A program made the translations under genes and the position numbers. Source: Hylemonella sp. (GTDB lineage: Bacteria > Pseudomonadota > Gammaproteobacteria > Burkholderiales > Burkholderiaceae_C). Taken from it: a stretch of 64,000 nt of DNA. How positions within the stretch are numbered: position 1 is the first letter of the stretch; each line of letters starts with the position of its first letter. The stretch is taken from NCBI GenBank assembly GCA_030680575.1, contig JAUXVI010000020.1:1-64000 (forward strand). The letters are read 5' to 3'. Under the pieces are notes generated by a model. That model did not search any database. It was not told the DNA's origin and worked only from the letters and a program-made list of their open reading frames with translations. This document shows positions 54,073 to 63,400 of the stretch, piece after piece.

Positions 54073-54438
54073 ATGAGCGCCGTCGCCGAAAACATTCAAA
54101 CTGAGATGCCTGCCCCCATTCTGTTCACCGACAGCGCTGCTGCCAAGGTGGCGGATCTGATCGCGGAAGAGGGCAACCCTGACCTCAAGCTGAGGGTCTT
54201 CGTGCAAGGCGGTGGCTGTTCCGGTTTTCAGTATGGCTTCACCTTTGATGAGGTGACCAACGAAGACGACACCACCATGACCAAAAATGGCGTGTCCTTG
54301 CTGATCGATGCCATGAGCTACCAGTACCTGGTGGGCGCCGAGATCGACTACAAGGAAGACCTGCAGGGTGCCCAGTTCGTCATCAAGAACCCGAACGCCA
54401 TCACCACCTGCGGTTGCGGCTCTTCTTTCTCGACCTGA
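54073..54438 (+). CDS. erpA: iron-sulfur cluster insertion protein ErpA
   Basis: A-type carrier: [18 protein letters not shown]-terminal TTCGCGSSF. Confidence 0.95.
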   Translation: MSAVAENIQTEMPAPILFTDSAAAKVADLIAEEGNPDLKLRVFVQGGGCSGFQYGFTFDEVTNEDDTTMTKNGVSLLIDAMSYQYLVGAEIDYKEDLQGAQFVIKNPNAITTCGCGSSFST

Positions 54439-54453
54439 GCGTGAGCCCGGCTC

Positions 54454-55563
54454 TTAGGCCGGGTAAATTGCTCCGAGCACACGGGCGCCTTGAGCGCCCG
54501 TGACGCTTTTCAGACTCGCCGTCTGGCGCAGCACAGCCTTGCGCGCCAGCCAGGCAAAGGCGGCCGCTTCCACCTGCAAGGCGGGCAAGCCGGCCTGCTC
54601 TGAGGAAACCACGGTGAGGTTGGGCAGTCGCGCCTGCAAGCGCTGCATCAGGTGATTGTTGAGCGCGCCGCCGCCGCAGACGATCAGGCGCGTACTGCCG
54701 GCCCCATGACGCAGCACATCAGCGGCGCAGGCGGTGGCTGTCAGTTCCGTCAGCGTGGCTTGCACGTCCACCGGTGTCACGGACTCAAAGCCAATCAGCT
54801 TGTTGGCCAGCCAGGGCGGATTGAACAGGTCTCGCCCTGTGCTCTTGGGTGGCGGCAGAGCCAGGTAGGGCTCCTGCAGCAGGGTCTGCAGCAGCGACGC
54901 ATGGACATGGCCGCTGGCGGCCCAACGTCCTTCAGCATCGAAGGGCTGGCCTGTGTGTTGCCGGCACCAGGCATCCATCAGTGCATTGCCGGGGCCGCAA
55001 TCGAAGCCCAGGACGGCATCGTCGCTCAGCACCGAGAGATTGGCGATGCCGCCGACATTGAGCACGGCCACCGTCTGGCCGGGCTGGGCGAACATGGCCT
55101 GGTGGAAGGCGGGTACCAGCGGTGCGCCCTGGCCGCCGGCCGCCACATCGCGGCTGCGGAAGTCTGCCACGACATCAATACCGCTCAGTTCAGCCAGAAG
55201 TGCCGGGCTGTTGAGCTGCAGGGTGTAGCCGGTGGTATCAAACTCGCCCGGGCGATGGCGCACGGTCTGGCCGTGGGCCCCGATGGCCGTGACGGCGCCT
55301 GGGGGTAGTGCCGCACGCTGGAGTAACTCGGTCACGACCGCGGCATACAGCCGGGCCAGTGCATTGCCGGCGAGGGCGGCACGGTGCAGTTCATTCACGC
55401 CGCGGGGGCTGTTGAGTTGCAGCAGTTCGGCAGCCAAGTCTGGGGGCAAGGGCAGATAGGCGTGCTGGATGACCCGGGTATGCGCATCGGCGCATTCGGC
55501 AAGGACGCCGTCAACCCCGTCGAGCGAGGTCCCGGACATCAGGCCGATATAGAGCTCAGACAT
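54454..55563 (-). CDS. anmK: anhydro-N-acetylmuramic acid kinase
   Basis: MSELYIGLMSGTSLDGVDGVL, GFDCGPGNALMDAW. Confidence 0.95.
   Translation of the reverse strand: MSELYIGLMSGTSLDGVDGVLAECADAHTRVIQHAYLPLPPDLAAELLQLNSPRGVNELHRAALAGNALARLYAAVVTELLQRAALPPGAVTAIGAHGQTVRHRPGEFDTTGYTLQLNSPALLAELSGIDVVADFRSRDVAAGGQGAPLVPAFHQAMFAQPGQTVAVLNVGGIANLSVLSDDAVLGFDCGPGNALMDAWCRQHTGQPFDAEGRWAASGHVHASLLQTLLQEPYLALPPPKSTGRDLFNPPWLANKLIGFESVTPVDVQATLTELTATACAADVLRHGAGSTRLIVCGGGALNNHLMQRLQARLPNLTVVSSEQAGLPALQVEAAAFAWLARKAVLRQTASLKSVTGAQGARVLGAIYPA
54480..54510 (+). terminator. hairpin plus T-run inside the anmK 3' end, possible erpA terminator
   Basis: cacgggcgc-cttga-gcgcccgtg-acgctttt. Confidence 0.45.
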
Positions 55564-55587
55564 GCAGGCCACCCCAGGGCGAGGGGC

Positions 55588-57066
55588 TTACTGCGAAGCG
55601 CCCTGCTGCACAGAGGCTGCTGCCAGCAGTTGCTGGCGGACCGCGGAAGCAGAGCGCATGAACAGGGGCTTGGCTGCAGCCGAGACGGGGATGGTCTCGC
55701 TCTGGCGCGCAATCGTGAGCGGATCCTGGTGATTGCCGTTGACGCGGAATTCGAAATGCAGGTGCGGGCCGGTCGCCCAGCCAGTGGCGCCGACAGCGCC
55801 AATGTTCTGGCCCTGGTTGATCGACTGGCCGCGCTGAACGTTGATGCGGCTCAGGTGAGCATAGACCGTGGTGTGGTTGTTGCGGTGCTTGACGAACACC
55901 ACATTGCCGAAACCATTCTGGACACCGGCAAACTCGACAACGCCGTCGCCAATGCTGCGCACGGGCGTGCCGGTGGGCGCTGCATAGTCAACACCGAGGT
56001 GGGCGCGCCATTGCTGCAAGATGGGATGAAAACGCATCTTGAAGCCACTGGTCACGCGCGAGAATTCAAGCGGCGAAGCCAGGTAGGTGCGGCGCAGGCT
56101 CTGGCCATCCAGGGTGTAGTAGCCGCCCTTGGTCAGGCTGTGGGTGGCGTGGCCCTGCTCCTGCGGGAGCGCCGCATGGGTGTCGGGTTCCTGGAACCAC
56201 ATGGCCTGGTAGGTTTTGTCGCCATTGACGAACTCGGCGCTCAGCACGCGGCCGGCACGCAGCGGCTCGCCATCGCCTTCGAGCGTTTCATAAACCACGG
56301 AGAAACGATCACCCTTGCGCAGCGAGCGATGGAAGTCGATATCACCCGAGAAGATCTCGGCCACCTGGATGGCAATGGCATCTGGAATGCGTGCATCGTC
56401 GGTGGCTGCAAACAGCGAGGTGCGGATGACGCCGCTGGCAAGGCGGGTCGAGGCCGTCAGCGGGGCCGTCTCGATCTTTGAGACGAAGGTCGTTCCCTGC
56501 TTTTCAACCACCAGGCGCGTGAAACGGCCATCGTCTTCCGGGCTCCAGCGTGCGCTGAGCTTGAGCAGGGCGTTTGTATCGGTGGCTTCGGCCGTGACAC
56601 TGCGGCCAATGCGGCCCAGCAGTGTTTTCTGGGTATTGACATCGGCGCGCAAAAAGGCAGCCGCTGCCGGGTCGTTGATACCCAGGCGTTTCAGCAAGGT
56701 ATCGGCTGTGTCGGTGGAGCGACTGAAATCGGAGCGGAACAGGCGGAAGCGGTGTAGGTCGAGCGCTTCGGACTGGGGCTCCAGGGCCATCGGAGAGACG
56801 GTTTCACGGACTTCGCGTACCGGCAGTTGCCCTGCATCCGGGCCCAGCGACACCACGGCAGAGGCCACCGCATACGCGCCGCCGCCACCGAGCAGCATGG
56901 CAGCTGCCACCGCGCCCATCACCCGCTTGGGATGATGCTCGATCCAATGACCCGCAAGAGTCAAAAAGTTGCTTCCGGCGGTGATGAAACCGTTTTTCAA
57001 AGGGCAGCCCAACAATGGTGGTGAGGCAGGGGCTTGAAGGCGCCGCAGCCAGTGAGCATTGCGCAC
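55588..57066 (-). CDS. M23 family metallopeptidase
   Basis: MRFHPILQQWRAHLGVDYAAPTGTPVRSIGDGVVEFAG...GPHLHFEFRVNG. Confidence 0.94.
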   Translation of the reverse strand: MRNAHWLRRLQAPASPPLLGCPLKNGFITAGSNFLTLAGHWIEHHPKRVMGAVAAAMLLGGGGAYAVASAVVSLGPDAGQLPVREVRETVSPMALEPQSEALDLHRFRLFRSDFSRSTDTADTLLKRLGINDPAAAAFLRADVNTQKTLLGRIGRSVTAEATDTNALLKLSARWSPEDDGRFTRLVVEKQGTTFVSKIETAPLTASTRLASGVIRTSLFAATDDARIPDAIAIQVAEIFSGDIDFHRSLRKGDRFSVVYETLEGDGEPLRAGRVLSAEFVNGDKTYQAMWFQEPDTHAALPQEQGHATHSLTKGGYYTLDGQSLRRTYLASPLEFSRVTSGFKMRFHPILQQWRAHLGVDYAAPTGTPVRSIGDGVVEFAGVQNGFGNVVFVKHRNNHTTVYAHLSRINVQRGQSINQGQNIGAVGATGWATGPHLHFEFRVNGNHQDPLTIARQSETIPVSAAAKPLFMRSASAVRQQLLAAASVQQGASQ

Positions 57067-57136
57067 TTAAAATCCAGCGCAATGGCAAGCGGCTAGTATA
57101 GCTGGCCCTGACCCCCTGGCATCTGGAAAAACCCTT

Positions 57137-58375
57137 ATGAATCAAGCCTCCGCATCTAAATTTCCTGTAACCGAGCGTGTCCGGGAAGCCCTGGCCGTGA
57201 CCTTGCGGGGCTGCGAGGAATTGATTCCGGAGACCGACTGGGTGCAAAAGTTGGCGCGCGCCGAGGCCACCGGCCAGCCGCTGCGCATCAAGCTCGGGCT
57301 GGATCCGACTGCCCCCGACATCCATATCGGCCATACCGTGGTGCTCAACAAGATGCGCCAGTTGCAGGATCTGGGTCATCAGGTCATCTTCCTGATTGGC
57401 GACTTCACCAGCCTGATCGGTGACCCGTCGGGCCGCAACAGCACCCGCCCGCCGTTGACGCCCGAGCAGATCAAGGCCAATGCCGAGACCTATTACAAGC
57501 AGGCCAGTCTGGTGCTGGATCCGGCGAAAACCGAGATTCGTTACAACAGCGAATGGTGTCTGCCCTTGGGCTCCATGGGCATGATCCAGCTGGCGGCCAA
57601 GTACACCGTGGCGCGCATGATGGAACGCAACGACTTCCACGACCGTTTCAAGGCCGGCACGCCGATCTCGGTGCATGAGTTCCTCTACCCGCTGATGCAG
57701 GGTTATGACTCGGTGGCCCTCAGGAGCGACCTGGAGTTGGGTGGCACCGACCAGAAGTTCAACCTGTTAATGGGCCGCCACCTGCAGGCCGAGTATGGGC
57801 AGGAGCCGCAGTGCATTCTGACCATGCCGTTGCTGGAGGGGCTGGATGGTGTGGACAAGATGTCCAAGTCCAAAAACAATTACATCGGTATCACCGAAGA
57901 TGCCAACACCATGTTCGCCAAGGTGCTGTCGATTTCTGATGACCTGATGTGGCGCTGGTACACCCTGCTGAGCTTCCGCAGCCTGGGCGAGATTGGAAAG
58001 CTGCAAGAGGAAGTGCAGCAGGGGCGCAATCCGAAGGACGCCAAGGTGTTGCTGGCCAAGGAGATCACGGCGCGCTTTCATTCGGTGGCCGCGGCGGATG
58101 CGGCCGAGCAGGATTTCATCAACCGCAGCCGTGGCGGCGTGCCCGACGAGATCGAGGAACAGACGCTCAAGCTGGAAGCCGGCCCGATGGGGATCGGCGC
58201 GCTGCTCAAGCAGACCGGTCTGGCCGTGTCCAGCGGCGAGGGCAATCGCCTGATCGACGGCGGCGGCGTGCGGGTGGACTCGAATGTCGTGAGCGACAAG
58301 GGGCTCAAGCTCGGCACCGGTACTTATGTGTTGCAGGTGGGCAAGCGCAAGTTCAAGAAGGTGACACTGGTGTAA
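57137..58375 (+). CDS. tyrS: tyrosyl-tRNA synthetase
   Basis: LRIKLGLDPTAPDIHIGHTVVLNKMRQLQDLG, KMSKSKNNYIG, C-terminal S4 domain. Confidence 0.97.
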   Translation: MNQASASKFPVTERVREALAVTLRGCEELIPETDWVQKLARAEATGQPLRIKLGLDPTAPDIHIGHTVVLNKMRQLQDLGHQVIFLIGDFTSLIGDPSGRNSTRPPLTPEQIKANAETYYKQASLVLDPAKTEIRYNSEWCLPLGSMGMIQLAAKYTVARMMERNDFHDRFKAGTPISVHEFLYPLMQGYDSVALRSDLELGGTDQKFNLLMGRHLQAEYGQEPQCILTMPLLEGLDGVDKMSKSKNNYIGITEDANTMFAKVLSISDDLMWRWYTLLSFRSLGEIGKLQEEVQQGRNPKDAKVLLAKEITARFHSVAAADAAEQDFINRSRGGVPDEIEEQTLKLEAGPMGIGALLKQTGLAVSSGEGNRLIDGGGVRVDSNVVSDKGLKLGTGTYVLQVGKRKFKKVTLV

Positions 58376-58386
58376 GCGCCGGGCAC

Positions 58387-58406
58387 GCCCGGGAACCGGG
58401 CTTTTT
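58387..58406 (+). terminator. tyrS terminator
   Basis: gcccgg-gaa-ccgggc-ttttt. Confidence 0.8.
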
Positions 58407-58432
58407 GCGGCAAAACCAAGGGAAAACATTAA

Positions 58433-58448
58433 CCGACCGATCGGTCGG
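58433..58448. promoter_or_regulatory. TetR-family (PaaR-type) operator candidate, second site
   Basis: ccgaccgatcggtcgg perfect palindrome upstream of paaG; same core as 49106-49141. Confidence 0.8.
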
Positions 58449-58512
58449 GAGATGTTAAATTGGCCTGACCAAGCCGGCGTGGCTTTCGTCACGCCAACCC
58501 GAGGAATGCCTG

Positions 58513-59319
58513 ATGCCTGAGCCTACCGCCGAGTTATCTGTTCTTTATGCCGAGCAAGGAGCGGTGGCCATTGCCACCCTGAACCGCCCGCAAGCACTCA
58601 ACAGTTTCACACGCCAGATGCACCGCGACCTGTGGGCCGCGCTGGACCGGGCCGAGGCCAATCCGGCCATTCGCGCCTTGATCATCACCGGTGCCGGTCG
58701 CGGCTTTTGTGCCGGCGCCGATCTGTCCGAGTTTGATTTCGGCCCCGGACCTGATCTGGTCGAGCGGGCCAACCCCGGTCCGGTGATCGAGCAGGCCTTC
58801 AATCCCACGGTGCGACGGCTGCAGCGGCTGCGCATGCCGACCATCGCTGCCGTCAATGGCGTAGCGGCTGGGGCTGGTGCCTCGCTGGCCATGACTTGCG
58901 ATATTGCGATCGCCACGCCACAGACCAGTTTCATTCAGGCCTTCAGCAAGATCGGTCTCATCCCCGATGCCGGTGGCTCCTGGTTGCTGCCGCAGCGACT
59001 GGGGCTGGCGCGTGCCATGGCGCTGGCCATGACCGGTGACAAGCTCACCGCAGTGCAGGCGCGTGACTGGGGCCTGATCTGGGATGTGAGCGACGACTGC
59101 GTGGCGGCGGCGCTGACGCTGGCGCAGCGCCTGGCCGTCATGCCGACCAAGGCGCTGGTGGCCACGCGCGAGCTGTTGCAGCGTGCCGGCAGCCACACGC
59201 TGGACCAGCATCTCGACGCCGAGCGCGACATGCAGTCGGCCCTGGGACGCACGCACGACTACATCGAAGGTGTGCTGGCATTCCGCGAAAAGCGCACACC
59301 GCAGTTCAAGGGGGAGTGA
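58513..59319 (+). CDS. paaG: 2-(1,2-epoxy-1,2-dihydrophenyl)acetyl-CoA isomerase
   Basis: Enoyl-CoA hydratase fold (ITGAGRGFCAGADLSEFD), IGLIPDAGGSWLLPQRLG; adjacent to paaI and paaK. Confidence 0.92.
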   Translation: MPEPTAELSVLYAEQGAVAIATLNRPQALNSFTRQMHRDLWAALDRAEANPAIRALIITGAGRGFCAGADLSEFDFGPGPDLVERANPGPVIEQAFNPTVRRLQRLRMPTIAAVNGVAAGAGASLAMTCDIAIATPQTSFIQAFSKIGLIPDAGGSWLLPQRLGLARAMALAMTGDKLTAVQARDWGLIWDVSDDCVAAALTLAQRLAVMPTKALVATRELLQRAGSHTLDQHLDAERDMQSALGRTHDYIEGVLAFREKRTPQFKGE

Positions 59320-59322
59320 GGG

Positions 59323-59769
59323 ATGAGCGATGTGAAAAACGCCGAGACACTGGCGCGCCGTGTCGGCGAGTCGATGTTTGCCGCCGACCGCGCCTCGCGC
59401 GAATTCATGCAGATGGAACTGCTGTCGTGTGCGCCCGGCCGGGCCGTGATGCGCATGACGGTACGCAAAGACATGCTCAACGGCCATGAGATCTGCCACG
59501 GCGGCCTGATCTTCACACTGGCCGACTCGACCTTTGCCTTCGCCTGCAACAGCTACAACAAGGTGGCGGTGGCAGCCGGTTGCAGCATCGAGTTCCTCAA
59601 GCCGGCGCAGCTGGGCGACGTGCTGACCTGCGAAGGCGTGGAGCAGACGCTGCAGGGCCGGCACGGCATCTACGACATGCGCGTGAGTAACCAGCGCGGT
59701 GAGGTCATTGCCATGTTCCGTGGCAAAAGCGCCCAGATTCAGGGCAGTGTCATTCCGGAGGTCGCATGA
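59323..59769 (+). CDS. paaI: hydroxyphenylacetyl-CoA thioesterase PaaI
   Basis: Hotdog thioesterase: NGHEICHGGLIFTLADSTFAFACNS. Confidence 0.94.
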   Translation: MSDVKNAETLARRVGESMFAADRASREFMQMELLSCAPGRAVMRMTVRKDMLNGHEICHGGLIFTLADSTFAFACNSYNKVAVAAGCSIEFLKPAQLGDVLTCEGVEQTLQGRHGIYDMRVSNQRGEVIAMFRGKSAQIQGSVIPEVA

Positions 59770-61064
59770 GTCAGCGCGAGTTTGCCTGGGAGCCGATCGA
59801 GAAGGCCAGCATCGACGAGTTGCGCAGTCTGCAGCTCAAGCGGCTCCAATCCACGTTGCAGCACGCTTACCGCAATTCGCCGGTGTACCGCGCCAAGTTC
59901 GACGCCGCCGGCGTGCACCCGGATGATTGCCAGACACTGGCCGATCTGGCGCGCTTTCCGTTCACCACCAAAAAAGACCTGCGCGAGAGTTATCCCTTCG
60001 GCATGTTCGCGGTACCACGCGAACAGTGTGTGCGTATTCATGCCTCCAGCGGCACCACCGGCAAGCCGACCGTGGTGGGGTATACGCAGAAAGACATCGA
60101 TACCTGGGCCTCTCTGGTAGCGCGCAGTATCCGTGCCGCTGGCGCCCGGCCCGGCGACATGGTGCATGTGAGCTACGGCTACGGCCTGTTCACCGGCGGC
60201 CTTGGTGCCCATTACGGGGCGGAAAAGCTGGGGTTGACGGTGGTGCCGTTTGGCGGCGGACAAACCGAACGGCAAGTGCAGCTGATCCAGGATTTCAAGC
60301 CCGACATCATCATGGTCACGCCCAGCTACATGCTGGCGATCGCTGAAGAGTTCGAGCGTCAGGGCATCAGGGCAACGCAATCCAGTCTTCGCATTGGCAT
60401 CTTTGGTGCCGAGCCCTGGACCAATGACATGCGGCGCGCCATCGAGCTGCGCATGGGGCTCGATGCCGTGGATATCTATGGCCTGAGCGAGGTCATCGGC
60501 CCTGGCGTGGCCAGCGAATGCGTGCTGGCCAAGGACGGGCCGACCATCTGGGAGGACCATTTCTACCCCGAGATCATCGACCCCGACACCGGCGAACTGC
60601 TGCCCGATGGTGAAGTGGGCGAGCTGGTGTTCACCAGCCTCACCAAGGAGGCGTTGCCGGTCATCCGTTACCGCACCCGTGATCTCACGCGTCTGTTGCC
60701 GGGCAGCACACGTACCATGCGCCGCATGGAGAAGATCACCGGTCGCAGTGACGACATGATGATCGTGCGCGGCGTCAATGTGTTTCCGACCCAGGTTGAG
60801 GAGCTGATTCTTCGGCGCCCCGAGCTGACGCCCCATTACCAGTGCATCTTGCGGCGCAACGGGCCAATGGACGACCTGCTGGTGGTGGTGGAAACCCGGT
60901 CTGACGTCTCACCCGACAGCCTGGCGGCGCGGGCAGCGGCCAAGCAACTGCAGCACGAGATCAAGGCCTATGTCGGCACCAGCGTCGAGATCGAGCTGCG
61001 GCCCGAAGGTGGTGTTGAGCGCAGTATGGGCAAGGCCAAGCGCGTGCTGGACCAGCGGCACTGA
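59766..61064 (+). CDS. paaK: phenylacetate--CoA ligase
   Basis: HASSGTTGKPTVVGYTQKDIDTWA, YGLSEVIGPGVASEC. Confidence 0.97.
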   Translation: MSQREFAWEPIEKASIDELRSLQLKRLQSTLQHAYRNSPVYRAKFDAAGVHPDDCQTLADLARFPFTTKKDLRESYPFGMFAVPREQCVRIHASSGTTGKPTVVGYTQKDIDTWASLVARSIRAAGARPGDMVHVSYGYGLFTGGLGAHYGAEKLGLTVVPFGGGQTERQVQLIQDFKPDIIMVTPSYMLAIAEEFERQGIRATQSSLRIGIFGAEPWTNDMRRAIELRMGLDAVDIYGLSEVIGPGVASECVLAKDGPTIWEDHFYPEIIDPDTGELLPDGEVGELVFTSLTKEALPVIRYRTRDLTRLLPGSTRTMRRMEKITGRSDDMMIVRGVNVFPTQVEELILRRPELTPHYQCILRRNGPMDDLLVVVETRSDVSPDSLAARAAAKQLQHEIKAYVGTSVEIELRPEGGVERSMGKAKRVLDQRH

Positions 61065-61079
61065 GTATGCCAACATGGC

Positions 61080-61595
61080 GTGTCACAAGGGGGCGGCATG
61101 GATGCACAGGCGATTTATCGGAAGTCGGGCAAAGGGACAGAGGCCATCGCGTCACGCACGCTGGCAGGCAAGCTGCGTACCTTGCTGATCCTGGTTGACG
61201 GCAAGAAAACCATTGCGAACTTGCGCGAACTGGCAGCCGGTCTGGGAGAGCCGGACCAACTGCTGGCGCAGTTGAAGGCCGAAGGGTTCATTGAAGCCGT
61301 GCCGGGAGCGGTACCAGTACCGCCCGCTGTCCCGACGACGGCCGCCATGGCGACGATTCCACTGGCAGATGCTGGCAAGTCCCTGGGTAAGGTCAAGGCG
61401 CTGGCGACGCATTTGCTGGCAGAGGTCCTCGGCCCGCTGGCTGATGACGTGAGCCTGAAGATCGAGGCCGCGCAGGATGTGCCGCATTTCATCGCGGCGA
61501 TGAAGCTGGCGTATGCCGTTGTGCGCGAGGTGCGCGGCCAGGGGGCTGCCGACCGTTTTGGACAGGAGATTGAAGACCAGATGCCGCAGGTTTGA
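61080..61595 (+). CDS. hypothetical protein, paralogue of 26807..27247
   Basis: 171 aa; IYRKSGKGTEAI...RTLLILVDGKKTIANLRELAAGLGEPDQLLAQLKAEGF. Confidence 0.75.
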   Translation: MSQGGGMDAQAIYRKSGKGTEAIASRTLAGKLRTLLILVDGKKTIANLRELAAGLGEPDQLLAQLKAEGFIEAVPGAVPVPPAVPTTAAMATIPLADAGKSLGKVKALATHLLAEVLGPLADDVSLKIEAAQDVPHFIAAMKLAYAVVREVRGQGAADRFGQEIEDQMPQV

Positions 61596-61613
61596 GCTTC
61601 GACCGCTTGCCGT

Positions 61614-63389
61614 TCAAGCGGCAAGCCAGGCCTCGATCAGCGGCTTGTCACGCACTGACAGGCGCCAAGTCGTCACGGCACGCGGTAGCTTCAGGGGAAG
61701 TTTCAGCAAGCGTTTGTCGCGCGCTACCAGGGCGTCGACTTTGCTGTGCGGACCGGCATAAAGCGGCAGGTCGTCGAGCTTGGTGAGGCGCCAGCCGCTG
61801 CGATTCTTGCCAGCGCCCACTTCGATGCCCAGCCATTCGTCGCCGGCGGCAAAGCCAGCTTGCTCGGCCGCACCGCCACGCAGCACGGTCTTGATCTGGA
61901 TGGCGGCCCCTTCGGTCACGCGCAGGCCGAGTTGCTGTGCCAGCTGCGCCGGCTCCTCCTGAATCACCACGCCGTGGCGCTCCAGCAGCTCCTTGAGCGG
62001 CAACTCTGCGGTGCTGTGCACCCAGCGCTTGATCTCGCGGGCGTAGGAGCGACCGGCAATGTCCTGCAGCACCTGCAACAGATCGCCCTCGCTCATCGGG
62101 CCGCCTTGGCAGCGCTGCCAGAGGGCGCGCATCACCTCGTCGAGCGTATGGGAGCCGTCGGCACGCAAGCTGAGATCCAGACACAAGGCCACCAGCGCCC
62201 CCTTGCTGTAGTAGCTCACGGTGGCATTGGGCGTGTTCTCGTCTTGCCGGTAGTACTTGACCCAGGCATCGAAACTGGCTTGTGCCACCGATTGCACGGC
62301 GCGCCCCGGTGTCTGCATCACCTGGTTGATGGTCTTGTTCAGCAGCTTCAGGTAGCCTGCATCGTCGAGCAGACCAGCACGGCGCAGCAGCAGGTCGTCG
62401 TAGTAGCTGGTGAAGCCTTCGAAAAACCAGAGCAGTTGCGTGTAATTTTCCTGGGTGTAGTCGTAGCGCGCGAATTCGGTGGGGCGCAGGCGTTTGACGT
62501 TCCAGGTATGGAAGTACTCGTGGCTGATCAGCCCCAGCAGCGTGGTGTAGCCGTCCGCAGGCTTGGCGCCCAGGCGCGGCAGGTCGCGGCGGGCACAGAT
62601 CAGCGCCGTTGAATTGCGGTGCTCCAGGCCGCCATAGCCGTCGTCGGTGGCGTTGAGCAGGAACAGGTAGTCGCGGTGCGGCGCCTTGTGCCGACGGCCC
62701 GTACTCGGGCTATGCCAGAGGCGGATTTCCGCCTCGCAGATCTTGCGCGTGTCGGCCAGCAGTCGCTCGCCATCGAAACTCGGCGGCACGCCGGTGACCA
62801 CGAAACGGTGCGGCACACCCCCGGCGGTGAAGGCACCGCTCCAGAAGTTGCCCATCTCCACCGGGCTATCCACCAGTTCGTCGTAATCGGTCGCACGGTA
62901 GTTGCCGAAGCCGCGTCGGTTGACCTTCAGGGGGCTCAGGCCGGTGGCCACGGACCAGTGGGCGACGGCCCGGCTGGCAACCAGTTCAAGCTCGTGGGCC
63001 GAGTCTTCCTGGCCCTCGACACGCAGGCACAGGCTGGTGCCATTGAAGAAGCCGCGCGTGGCATCCAGCCAGGCCGCGCGCACCGAGTTGTCGAAGGCAT
63101 AGACCTCGTAGCTCAGCACCAGCAGTTCTTGTGTCGTGCAATCGACCTGCCAGCTGCATTTGTCGAGCTGCTGCAGCGCCACCGGTTTGCCGCCCTGCCG
63201 TGCCTGCAGCCGCTGCAGGTTTTTCGAAAACTCGCGCACCAGGTAGCTGCCGGGGATCCACGCCGGTAGTGAAACGCGCTGTTGCGCCTGCGGGTGTGCC
63301 ACAGTGAGCGTGACGCGGAACAGGTGGGCGTTCAGGTCGGCGACTTCCACCCGGTAATGGATGGGGGCGGGCGCAAAGTCTTTGGGCAT
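61614..63389 (-). CDS. M61 family glycyl aminopeptidase-like protein with PDZ domain
   Basis: LLGLISHEYFHTWNVKRLRP zinc motif region; C-terminal PDZ-like domain. Confidence 0.93.
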   Translation of the reverse strand: MPKDFAPAPIHYRVEVADLNAHLFRVTLTVAHPQAQQRVSLPAWIPGSYLVREFSKNLQRLQARQGGKPVALQQLDKCSWQVDCTTQELLVLSYEVYAFDNSVRAAWLDATRGFFNGTSLCLRVEGQEDSAHELELVASRAVAHWSVATGLSPLKVNRRGFGNYRATDYDELVDSPVEMGNFWSGAFTAGGVPHRFVVTGVPPSFDGERLLADTRKICEAEIRLWHSPSTGRRHKAPHRDYLFLLNATDDGYGGLEHRNSTALICARRDLPRLGAKPADGYTTLLGLISHEYFHTWNVKRLRPTEFARYDYTQENYTQLLWFFEGFTSYYDDLLLRRAGLLDDAGYLKLLNKTINQVMQTPGRAVQSVAQASFDAWVKYYRQDENTPNATVSYYSKGALVALCLDLSLRADGSHTLDEVMRALWQRCQGGPMSEGDLLQVLQDIAGRSYAREIKRWVHSTAELPLKELLERHGVVIQEEPAQLAQQLGLRVTEGAAIQIKTVLRGGAAEQAGFAAGDEWLGIEVGAGKNRSGWRLTKLDDLPLYAGPHSKVDALVARDKRLLKLPLKLPRAVTTWRLSVRDKPLIEAWLAA

Positions 63390-63400
63390 GTGGCGCTGGC

